Made by a program: the position numbers and the translations under genes. This document shows, one piece after another, positions 55,894 through 64,000 of a DNA stretch of 64,000 nucleotides (positions within the stretch are counted from its first letter, which is position 1; each line of letters starts with the position of its first letter). Source of the DNA: Erodium maritimum (taxonomy: Eukaryota > Streptophyta > Magnoliopsida > Geraniales > Geraniaceae); NCBI GenBank assembly GCA_963921825.1, contig OY997588.1, positions 156,923,618 through 156,987,617 on the forward strand. Reading direction: 5' to 3'. The notes beneath the pieces were generated by a model. That model had not been told where the DNA came from, did not search any database, and saw nothing but the letters and a program-made list of their open reading frames with translations.

Positions 55894-56568
55894 ATGTCAA
55901 AGCTCAGCAGCACCTTCTTCACTTTGGCCCTTCTCCTCAGCTTCGTGCTGCTTACTCATGCTGCTCGTCCCAATCCTGTCATCGTTGCCAAATCACATGT
56001 ATGTCAATTCTGCTTGTTCAATCATGGAATAATTGTAAGAAAGTACCCAGAGAAATCCACTTTTCGCAAGTTGTAGCCCTCACCTTTGTAATTGCAGAAA
56101 CATATCCTGAACTTGCCTTTTACTTGCATTTTGTGTAAATTTGTTTCAAAATGATGACTTTATCCTTGAAATTTTGAAAAACAAAAAGAGAGATGAAAAT
56201 ACTTGATTTTGTTTACTTATTATATTTAAAGGTTAAAAATGTCATTTTGAAACAAATCTACACAGTGCAACAAAAAGTAAAGTTCAAGGCACAATTATGC
56301 AAACATCAAAGAAGGCTACAACTTGCAAAAAGTGAATACCTAAGGGTGATTTTTTGCAATTATCCTTTCAATCATCGTTCATGTCGATAAGTTTCTTTTC
56401 CTATCGGGTTGATCTTCTATTTTCCCTGGTGTGAAGGAGGGTGTTTCAGCTGAGAATACAGTAGAGGTTGATGAGAACTGTGAAGGAGTTGGTGCAGAGG
56501 AGTGCCTGGAGAGAAGAACCCTTGTGGCTCACGTAGATTACATCTATACTCAGAAGCACAATCCTTGA
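55894..56568 (+). CDS. PSK: Phytosulfokine (PSK) precursor
   Basis: Two exons (55894-55998 and 56437-56568) give a 78-aa preproprotein, normal for the family. Residues 1-23 are a signal peptide (MSKLSSTFFTLALLLSFVLLTHA). The second exon has an acidic linker, then CEGVGAEECLERRTLVAH and the hormone core YIYTQ (56539-56553) preceded by Asp, followed by KHNP and the stop. The core is Tyr-sulfated in the Golgi, released by subtilase cleavage, and read at the cell surface by LRR receptor kinases to promote growth and modulate immunity. Cys and RRTL spacing match other PSK precursors. The intron 55999-56436 is interrupted by a MITE. The exon 2 acceptor (GTGTGAAG) is taken because it keeps the phase; the paralogue number cannot be told. 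Confidence 0.95.
56026..56366. mobile_element. Mutator-like MITE inside the PSK intron, perfect 9-bp duplication
   Basis: Ends GGAATAATTGTAAGAAAG and TTTTTTGCAATTATCCT. TTCAATCAT flanks both sides (56017-56025 and 56367-56375). Removing it leaves an intron of about 90 bp, a normal length for a PSK gene. The first part of the element adds readable codons after exon 1, but these are not conserved PSK sequence. Confidence 0.88.
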
Positions 56569-56697
56569 ACCTGGTGATGATGATGCTGAAACTGTATCTC
56601 AGTTTGCACAAACATATGAATAAATAAAGACCTTTTTCTCTGATCTTTATCATTATTGCATGCCTTCACCGACACGAACTCTTAATTTATATTTGTT

Positions 56698-57027
56698 GGG
56701 ATAATTACAAAAAAGCATCTTGAAGTATTGACTTCTTGCAAAAAAGTGCCCTGAACATATATTTTCGTTGCAACTTTTATAAAAATGACGATTTCACCCT
56801 TACGATTTAGATTTTAAAATATTAAGTAAATATCAAAAAATCAAAATTTTCATATCCCTTAATTTTCTTCCGGTAAGAAATTTAAGGGATATGAAAATTT
56901 TGATTTTTGTTCTTTTAACTATTATTTTTAAAACTTAAATTTCCAAGGGTAAAATCATCATTTTGGAATAAATTTATACAGAGCTCAACAAAAAGGCGAA
57001 TTCAGGGAACCTTTTTGCAATGATCCT
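56698..57027. mobile_element. Mutator-like MITE about 130 bp downstream of the PSK stop codon
   Basis: Starts GGGATAATTACAAAAAAGC and ends CTTTTTGCAATGATCC, with paired central arms (AATTTTCATATCCCTTAA / TTAAGGGATATGAAAATT). Possible diverged flanks; no clean 9-bp match. Confidence 0.7.
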
Positions 57028-57548
57028 TATTTTTTCTTTTGCAACTAGTGTTTCAGATTATGCTACTAGATTGATATGTATGCAATGAACTAAATGAGAA
57101 AGCAAATTTCTGCGTAACTCTGAGAAGCTAAGCCATATCGAGTATTATTTCAAGAGTAATGATCACATGGAAATATCTACAGTAAACACTAAATTCTCTT
57201 GTTTGCTATATAGTTAAAGCAAAATCTGACCAAATCCAGTAAAGTTCACAAAACTATAAGAACTTACTACAATCAGAACCAGAAAAAATATTGGGCATTC
57301 CCTTACCGATATAAAGCCGTGATGCTGAAGATTGAAAAAGACATGACCCTAGATTTTGCAAATAGCCTGCTTCTACTTTGATTCTTCTAGCAAAGAGCAT
57401 CAGAAATCTTCTGTTGACATATGTAAGATCCTAGAAAACTTGGATGAGAAGAGAAAAAAAGTAAAGTATATTTGGAGTACCCATTTGCATAGGTAAGTAA
57501 ATAAGGAAAACGTTATTTATATACTCACATTGACCTTTCGCTATCAAA

Positions 57549-57680
57549 AACACCCCCTAAAGGTGAGGTGTTATCAGTAACACAGTCACCTTTCTCATTT
57601 ATCAGTGTTTCTTTGGGGACAAAATGACCCAAATCCGGGTGTTATGTTGATAAACGAAAGGTGACAGTTTGTTACTGATA
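57549..57680. repeat. Short palindromic element, 'AGGTGACAG' type
   Basis: TATCAGTAACACAGTCACCTTTC is answered about 80 bp later by GAAAGGTGAC..GTTACTGATA. A fragment with ACGAAAGGTGACGG and GTGTTACCAATAA is at about 63535-63580, so this is a dispersed family. Confidence 0.55.
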
Positions 57681-58311
57681 GGGGTGTTCAAAAAATCCGC
57701 TACATCAAATCCACCCAACCTGATACTCATTCAACATCCATCTGCATAAAACCGGATGCATTGCGGATTGGATTTTTTGAACCCACCTGACTGTGGGCAG
57801 ATGGAAATCCACCCAACCTGATACTCATTCAACATCCATCTGCATAAAACCGGATGCAATGCGGATTGGATTTTTTGAACCCACCTGACTGTGGGCAGAT
57901 GGTGGATTCCGGGAACAAGATCCACAGATCACCCGCCCGCCCGCTTCTCTTAATAAGCCCCCTGCTTTAGACCACGGTCTAGCCCAAATCAGCAAGCGCA
58001 ACTCATGAACCTTACACAACAAGTCCACAACAAGCTTTAGTAGCTCACTACTTCTCTCTTATGTTTACCCTCTCGAAAAATTCTCAACAAACCCTAGCCC
58101 GAAACTAAATATTTTAGGTTTTGAGTTGAATTTTAGGTAATTGTACATGAAATGGATAAAGCGGACCCGACCGGACACACAAATCCACGCGGATTAAATC
58201 CACCAAATGCTTTTTTTTTCATGGATGGTTCGCACAACCGAGAAATACCAATCCGCATCTCCTTGGGCAGGTGAAAATCTATCCTCATGGGCGAGTCACA
58301 TGCCCATGAAC
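57681..58311. mobile_element. hAT-like MITE with internal 98-bp direct duplication
   Basis: Ends GGGGTGTTCA and TGAACACCCT are inverted repeats. Flanks TACTGATA and CACTAATA agree at 6 of 8. Inside, CCACCCAACCTGATACTC begins at 57711 and again at 57809, each followed by GGATTTTTTGAACCCACC, so a 98-bp unit is duplicated. Confidence 0.6.
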
Positions 58312-58637
58312 ACCCTCACTAATAAGGCCTCATCTTTACAATGTGTGCATTAAAAACAAAGGTCAAAGGAGGAGTGTTAATGAAGTTACCACAAATAAAT
58401 ATAGAGAAAATATCAGAACCAGTAACCATATGACATCAAAGAAAGTATGATCTCAATCCTTTTCATTTCTTTTAAGATTCACATACAAAACCTGCCATAT
58501 AATGATCACAAACACATTTTATTTACATCTACTATACCAGAAAGGATCATCAATTTCAGCAGGCAATATAACAATAGCACTACCCAAGATATGTCTAAAA
58601 CCACCGCTAAATGACACCACTAGTAACTCCAAACAAT

Positions 58638-59849
58638 TCAAATAAGCAATGGAATCTTGGTACTATCCATGATGTGCAGATACGTAGCAAGACACACCGT
58701 CACAAGTACAGAAGACTTTGCACCAACATACCTAATAACTTGCAGTCCTCGGTCAACAACCTCCTCACGAGCTCCACTAACACTTCTCTTAAACCCATCA
58801 GATAGCTTACACAACAAGAACTCCGCAAGAGATCTCACCGTCTCAAAGGTCACCCTCCCGGTCAAATCAACCAGAAACATTCTATTGCTTGGCACAGCCA
58901 GTGTGGAAGAAACCGCACTAACCCATCCACTATTCTGATCCTGAATCTTATATGAACTTGTTTCCCGGTCAAGAAATTCAGTTCTCATTGGACCCAGATC
59001 ATCACATTGATCAAAAAATGCGTGGGAATTGGAGCTCGAGCTTGGAGTCTCATTCGAGCTAGTCAAGACTTGGTGAGATGTTTTAACAAGAGTTTCCATG
59101 GCTCCATTACACAAAGAAACCAGAATATTGGTCATTTGTTCCTGGTGTTTGGGGTTGGTCAGCCCTGAGAACAGCTCATCACAAGCATTGATGTGTATGG
59201 TCTTGTCTAGATAAGCAGCAACAGCAGTGCTCACAAAAACTTGGATACAATCAGCAATGACACCTTTACATTTATCACTGCATAGGGCATTTACCCACAT
59301 GGGCGGATCCGAACCATTCACTCTCACGCCATCTTCAGAGCTCGAGTAAAACCCTAGAACCAAGTTCCTCGCAAAGCTCCCAACCACAACAGAGACAAAC
59401 CCAGTTCCAGCTGGAGAGAAGAGCTTCTCAACAACCCTATCAGAAAAATCAGAGTTCTTCCCTTCATTCCCAGGCTCATAACCCTGCTTAATCCCCACAG
59501 TCAAAGCCCTGGTGAGCTCGGCCAACGAACCAGAGAACTCCTCTGATCTAGCAATCTTAGAAATCTGCTTCAAACTATTGGGGATTTCATCTGAATCAGA
59601 ATTCAAAAACTCCTTCAAATCCCTTGAAACAACCCCAATCACATCAGCTGACTCAGAAACCATATCAACCATGGAAGCAAAAGCTCCCAGCAGCTTGAAG
59701 AACCTCCTCCTCCTCCTCTCCACAGAGGGCAAATGATAAACCTTGTAAGCACCATAACCGGAGGCACCACAGAGGGCAAGCAGAAAAATCCATTTTTTCC
59801 TCCTCTGAGCGAAACCCATCAAGCCCTCACTCACCAATCGACGATCCAT
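58638..59849 (-). CDS. PP2-A10-like (PHLOEM PROTEIN 2-LIKE A10) protein
   Basis: Intronless, 403 aa from the chosen start ([20 protein letters not shown]). It has a probable membrane segment near residues 20-40 ([21 protein letters not shown]), then [33 protein letters not shown] and [17 protein letters not shown], all recalled signatures of the Arabidopsis PP2-A10 family. A hydrophobic stretch ([14 protein letters not shown]) lies at the C-terminus. Despite the name, I see no classical PP2 lectin domain; the function is not established. An in-frame ATG at 60002 would add 51 residues including another hydrophobic run; the internal ATG is preferred because family members begin there. Upstream of 60002 a likely spliced leader contains CT-rich sequence. 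Confidence 0.88.
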   Translation of the reverse strand: MDRRLVSEGLMGFAQRRKKWIFLLALCGASGYGAYKVYHLPSVERRRRRFFKLLGAFASMVDMVSESADVIGVVSRDLKEFLNSDSDEIPNSLKQISKIARSEEFSGSLAELTRALTVGIKQGYEPGNEGKNSDFSDRVVEKLFSPAGTGFVSVVVGSFARNLVLGFYSSSEDGVRVNGSDPPMWVNALCSDKCKGVIADCIQVFVSTAVAAYLDKTIHINACDELFSGLTNPKHQEQMTNILVSLCNGAMETLVKTSHQVLTSSNETPSSSSNSHAFFDQCDDLGPMRTEFLDRETSSYKIQDQNSGWVSAVSSTLAVPSNRMFLVDLTGRVTFETVRSLAEFLLCKLSDGFKRSVSGAREEVVDRGLQVIRYVGAKSSVLVTVCLATYLHIMDSTKIPLLI

Positions 59850-60499
59850 GGCAAGCCCCAAACAAACAAACAAACAAACTAGAACCAACCCAACAATTCT
59901 ATCAACAAAAAGTTCAAAATCACCGGATTGGAAGAGAAGGGTCGGGTTAAAATCGGAAGAATCGATAGATCTAGGGTTTGGTTCGCTCTCCGAGCGCGTC
60001 AATCAATGGTGAAATTGAACACGAATAGGCGGAAATTGTAAGTTCAGAAAAGACAGACCTGTGAAGAAGACTGAGAACATAGCAGAGCAGAGCAAGTAGG
60101 AGGGATCGTCGTCTCGCTGAAGCTGCAGCGTAGCGGAACCTCCAAAGCTTTTCACAACGACGACCAGACCCGTTTTCGATTCGTCGTGATAATATTCTGT
60201 TTTAAATCAATTTAATTTTGACCATAATAATAAGGAAAAGTATAAACCATACATTAAAATATATAATTTTTATATTCAATCCTGTATCACCCATCATGGA
60301 TAACGAATTAGTGTGAAATGTCATAAATATCCTCTGATTACTTTCATTTTAAGATGTTGTCATTCTTATCCAAAATTTTGGACACGTATTCTCAAATTTA
60401 CTCTTAGTAAGTCTTTGTTTTGAAACGAGTGGTATTGTATTATTATAAAATAGCAATCTTACAGTGTAGGCTAATTGTCCAGAATTTTAAATATTTGTC

Positions 60500-61400
60500 T
60501 CGATCGACCGTAGTCCATCAGCCACTTATGGATCCATCAAAATAGTATGTTTTCAATCACAGATCCGAACGCAGGAGTTTCCCTTACCAACATTTCAAAA
60601 ATAATAAAACTCAAAATCCTAAACCAAACTAACCAAAAACTTATCCGACCTAGAAAGAAATACCAAACAGACCTAAGAGAGACTGGAAGTAGTGCCTTGA
60701 ATGCGGATTTCCCGAGACTCCCTAGTAATGGTAGTCCCGGGTCTGTGGATATAGGTCCCATAGTGACATTTCCACCCCCGTCGGGTCCTATCATTCTCCC
60801 CGCGGAGGGCCATGTCCCTCCATTTGCATGTTCTGGACCTGTTGCACTATAGGATTCCTGTCCAGCTGTTTTGGGATGCTTGTTTGCTCGTTTGCCCCAT
60901 CTTCATGTACTTGCATCGTGTATAGTCGAGGTCGTTCCGCTGGGTTCGAGTGCTCCTCCAAGTTCGTGTACTTGGCTGGAGTTGTAGAGTGGTTGGATGG
61001 ATCCGTCAAGACGAGGGCACCGCAGATCGGGGACAGGCGGGATGAGACCGCCGAGGAGCCTTGCGGACGAGAGAAACTCCCACCAGTTTCAGCGTGAGGG
61101 CGGCGGAGTGTTGGCCATGTCGGGGCTTGTGTCGTGGCCGTAGGACGAGGGCGGGGCGAGGCGTGGTTTCTTTCCGGGATTGTTCCGGTCGCAGGAATAT
61201 TGTTGCTCGACTTTACCAGATCCGGAATAGGTTCCGGTGGAAACGAGGCAGAAAAAAACTCGGTGAGGGGAGGTTGGGTGTCGGTCGTGGTGTGTGAAGA
61301 TGACTAGAAGCCATGGAGATGGAGGATCAGAGATGATGAAGGCGACTGGGGATGGAAAGAGTTCAACCCTAAAAGGGTTTTGTTTTTTTGCAATCCAAAA
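60500..61400 (-). other. GC-rich open region, possible decayed non-LTR element 5' part
   Basis: One minus-strand frame stays open for about 165 codons (61290-60791). It is Pro/Ser/Thr-rich, then hydrophilic (TMQVHEDGANEQTSIPKQ). An overlapping frame (60794-60537) continues GNVTMGPISTDPGLPLLG. The G+C content is well above the surroundings. No zinc knuckle or reverse-transcriptase motif is visible, so the assignment is weak. Confidence 0.25.
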
Positions 61401-61429
61401 GGGTTCTTCATAGTGCTGTTTTTTTTAGT

Positions 61430-62170
61430 AGTAAGTCTTTGTTATTTGTAGGGGAAATTGCATCAAACCGGTAATTCTTATTCAACCAATATCTAATTGG
61501 ACAAAATATCACGAAGTACAGTAGGTATTTTTATAATCTGTCAATCTTAAGTACACCAGTCGATAGCGTTACAAGTTAAACAATGAGTTGTTATATACCT
61601 TCGCTACGAACAAACAATACTTGAAAATTAGAGAGAGCTTGAAGTTTAACTCTGCATTCCATGACAATGTACCCCATCGGAGACATCACCCTCTCCGTTC
61701 TATTAATGGTCTGCACAGCACCAATGTCCCAAAAATGAATACTATGGTACTTTTTTGCAACTATCCATTTATTAAAGTACCAAACTACCCTTTACTTCAA
61801 ATCAAATTACATTCAATCTACATAAAAGCAACATTTTGGACATCAAACCTTCTCCCAAAACTGAAACACAAGTACAGATTTGCTGCATAGAAACATGACA
61901 ATTCCATCACTCTCCTCTTCCAATATACACTCCCTATCAATCATAAATGTACATTTTCAACTCCTGTTACAATCAAAACCTATCGAAATTTAACGAATAA
62001 AGTATATAAAGATTAATTCAAGGGAAAGTTCAAAAAAACAAAACCACCCTCACAACAAATCCAACCGAAAGATCGATAAAACATCGAATTTCAGAGGCAA
62101 GTTTCTCCACCTGCAGGCAAAACCCAGATCGGAATTTACATCCTCCTCAAGAAGTTTGATTGAAAAAACG
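61430..62170. other. Spacer and probable 3' UTR of the BSD gene, no further gene seen
   Basis: AT-rich, with short frames only. TTTTTTGCAACTATCC near 61750 is a trace of the common MITE family. Confidence 0.35.
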
Positions 62171-62178
62171 AGTTTTCG

Positions 62179-63437
62179 TCATGATTTCTTCAACGAAGCC
62201 TCGAAGTCCTTCGAAAATGTATTTGGTTTAGGCTTTGAAAAGGGTATGTCATTATCATCTTCAAGATCACTGAAGGACACATCTTCTTCGTTCCCCACAG
62301 TGATGGCACCTTGTAAGTCTATATCTTCATCCTCTAGCCATTGATCATCATCTTCATCTTCTTCGAAACCTGGAACAGGTGTTTTGCTGACATGTTCCTC
62401 TTCGATTACAGACTTGTCAATGAGAGGAGTTTCAGAGTTCACAAATGGGTGCTTCTCGGTGTCATGATCTGTGCTTGGTTCTGAAGAAAAAGACCAGAAT
62501 GGGATGTTCTCGGGAGGATGATAATCATCTTCTTCCTCCTCTAGTGAGTTTGATTCATAGTCTCTGCAATTGGAAATGGTTGTTGCAGAGTAGTCCGGGT
62601 CTGGCTTTGTCTGCTCATGGAGTTCTTGCATCCATTGCGCTCTGGCTTCCATCACCTGCAAGATCATTACAAAGTTACAGCAGATTATGATTCACATCAC
62701 AAAAGCTTCAAAAGTCTCAAAATAGGATAAATTACACATAACCACCTTTATGAATTGTCCACAAACACATGACCCAAAGTAAATTTCCATAAACACGTGA
62801 TCCCATGGTAAATTTTCCGGAGATATATGACTATCCTTGAGAATTTACATGTGTCACCATTGTACAAAGTAGACAGAAACCATCAAAATTTTCATTTTTT
62901 CTTTACACAACTTGCATATGAGTGTAAATTTTAGGGATGATTGCAAAAAAGGAACCCTCATGTATTCAGTTTTTGCAATTATCCCTACATTTTAGAAAAG
63001 CCCCAAACTACTCATGTGTAGTCATGTGTTTGTCAACAATTCATAAAGGTAGTTATATGCAATTAATGCTATAAAATAAGGACCAAAGCAAACGGGTTTT
63101 TAAATATTAACTTCAAGAACAAAAAAACAAATAGTGATGGTACCTCAATCAATTAATTAAATCCTCCAATATCATTACAATATTACAACAGATGATGATC
63201 ATTGCAATTTGCAACCACTAGAAAGAGGGGAAAAAGGGATGAGACTTACCTGGGGTGTAGACAAAATATCTGCATCAGCCTTATTGAGTCTCGAGTGTAG
63301 AAGGACAAAATAGACTTTCCAGAAGTAACCCAAGCTCATATGACAAGGACAGAGTTCAAATCTAAGAGCAGCGAGTCTGGGAGAGAACTGCTCAATAGCA
63401 AAGGCATGCTCCCGTTGAGCTTCAGACATGTCAAAAT
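62179..63437 (-). CDS. BSD-domain protein, C-terminal part (5' exons beyond the right edge)
   Basis: Two exons are visible, 63250-63437 and 62179-62655, joined in phase after STPQ. The first encodes DFDMSEAQREHAFAIEQFSP, LAALRFELCPCHMS and GYFWKVYFVLLHSRLNKADADILSTPQ; the Phe-Trp pair and following helix are the BSD domain core (found in TFIIH subunits, synapse-associated and DOS2-like proteins). The second encodes VMEARAQWMQELHEQTKP and a long acidic tail with EEDEDDDQWLEDEDIDL and EEDVSFSDLEDD, seen in the plant BSD subfamily. The N-terminus is missing from the window. Biochemical function is unknown. The intron contains an inverted-repeat element with a second one nested inside. Confidence 0.85.
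62728..63072. mobile_element. MITE of the 'AAAACTACCT'/'ACATAACCACC' family in the BSD gene intron
   Basis: Left GGATAAATTACACATAACCA and right GGTAGTTATATGCAATTAATGC are complementary ends. Flanks CTCAAAATA and TATAAAATA agree at 7 of 9. It is interrupted at 62934-62985. Confidence 0.6.
62934..62985. mobile_element. Minimal 52-bp Mutator-like MITE nested in another MITE
   Basis: Only the two ends remain: GGGATGATTGCAAAAAAG and TTTTTGCAATTATCCC around a 16-bp middle. Flanks TAAATTTTA (62925-62933) and TACATTTTA (62986-62994) match at 8 of 9, so this is probably a real insertion of a deleted element. Confidence 0.75.
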
Positions 63438-63485
63438 CTAAACCAAGGAAAAGAAAGGAATGAATATGTAGAGCATGATACAAAG

Positions 63486-64000
63486 GGGTATATGCAAAAA
63501 AAAAAGTACCCTAGACCTTTTGGTGGATTTTTGATGAATAACGAAAGGTGACGGTGTGTTACCAATAACCCGTCATATTATATACAATGTGTTTTTGAGA
63601 ATCAAAGGCTACCCCTAGAAAATACACTACGATTGATAGTTACATACTTCAATGCCATTATTGAAGTTGCTAAGAAACTCAGATGATACCAGCAAATTGA
63701 CATTTTCAAATTGAGCAATCTGAACATTCACATTTCACAATCTCAAGAGCAAGATCAAGATACAGTTCCAATACCACATTTGAGTAATTCGAACTTCAAA
63801 ACTAAGTCTTTCCTAATACCCAGATGCAGAATCTCTATGTCTTTCCCAATACACTATGATTGATAACTATTTGTCATTACTGAAGTTGCAAAGAAACAAC
63901 CAAAAACCCAGATGATACAAGCAAATTGACACATTAAACTCATCAATCGTTCAATGCATATAGAGATTCTTATCAAATCCAAAACATCGAAGCTCAAATT
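63486..64000. other. Right edge: intronic or upstream sequence of the BSD gene with MITE fragments
   Basis: GGGTATATGCAAAAAAAAAA and ACGAAAGGTGACGG fragments are followed by AT-rich sequence containing an imperfect repeat (TACACTATGATTGATAACT, AACTCAGATGATACCAGCAA / AACCCAGATGATACAAGCAA near 63620 and 63850). No coding exon was recognised. Confidence 0.4.

Noticed and set aside
55894-56076. 60-codon unspliced reading of PSK exon 1
   Set aside because: The frame runs into the intronic MITE; the hormone core YIYTQ is in the second exon.
1-64000. CRISPR array, prokaryotic operon or integrated virus
   Set aside because: Repeats are inverted or long tandem units without spacers, genes are spliced plant genes, and no viral protein motif was seen.

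Overview
This is nuclear DNA from a flowering plant, most likely a eudicot. The genes have many short exons with AT-rich introns, and the products are plant-specific: a phytosulfokine precursor, a CGR2/CGR3-type Golgi methyltransferase and a PP2-A10-like protein. Spacers are AT-rich and packed with small inverted-repeat transposons. There is no sign of bacterial, organellar or viral sequence. All gene models were assembled by eye from splice sites, reading phase and remembered family sequences; no search was run.

Layout. 0.8-8.0 kb (-): N-terminal half of an OSCA/CSC1-like channel, whose 3' exons lie left of the window. 10.6-13.9 kb (-): CGR2/CGR3-like pectin methyltransferase. 16.0-19.3 kb (+): membrane-anchored J-domain protein. 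20.8-24.3 kb (-): bHLH74-like transcription factor with tandem repeats just upstream. 25.3-39.3 kb: gene-poor, repeat-rich spacer containing a candidate box C/D snoRNA cluster (34.4-36.7 kb, -). 39.3-40.7 kb (-): intronless TRM/DUF4378-like protein with three internal repeats. 42.7-43.3 kb (-): intronless bZIP. 46.6-52.9 kb (-): 12-exon KIAA0930/DUF2045 homologue. 55.9-56.6 kb (+): phytosulfokine precursor. 58.6-59.8 kb (-): PP2-A10-like protein. 62.2 kb to the right edge (-): BSD-domain protein, 5' end missing.

The protein genes are unrelated housekeeping, signalling and regulatory genes, as is usual in plants; no operon-like pathway or biosynthetic cluster is visible. The dominant theme is a set of non-autonomous inverted-repeat elements (about 50-600 bp) whose ends resemble GGG(A/T)TAATTGC and which are flanked, in the best-preserved copies, by 9-bp target duplications. 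This points to Mutator-like MITEs. They lie in introns or flanks of nearly every multi-exon gene, nest in each other, and are joined by hAT-like and PIF-like MITEs, LTR-element remnants, a tRNA-derived SINE and a short non-LTR insertion.

The most interesting locus is at 34.4-36.7 kb. Two copies of a conserved core of about 80-95 nt on the minus strand carry two guide-like segments matching plant 18S rRNA (12 and 10 nt, recalled from memory). They lie downstream of a promoter with three Site II motifs, a telo-box and a TATA-like box, the combination known from plant snoRNA and ribosome-biogenesis genes. A third copy is interrupted by a retroposed fragment.
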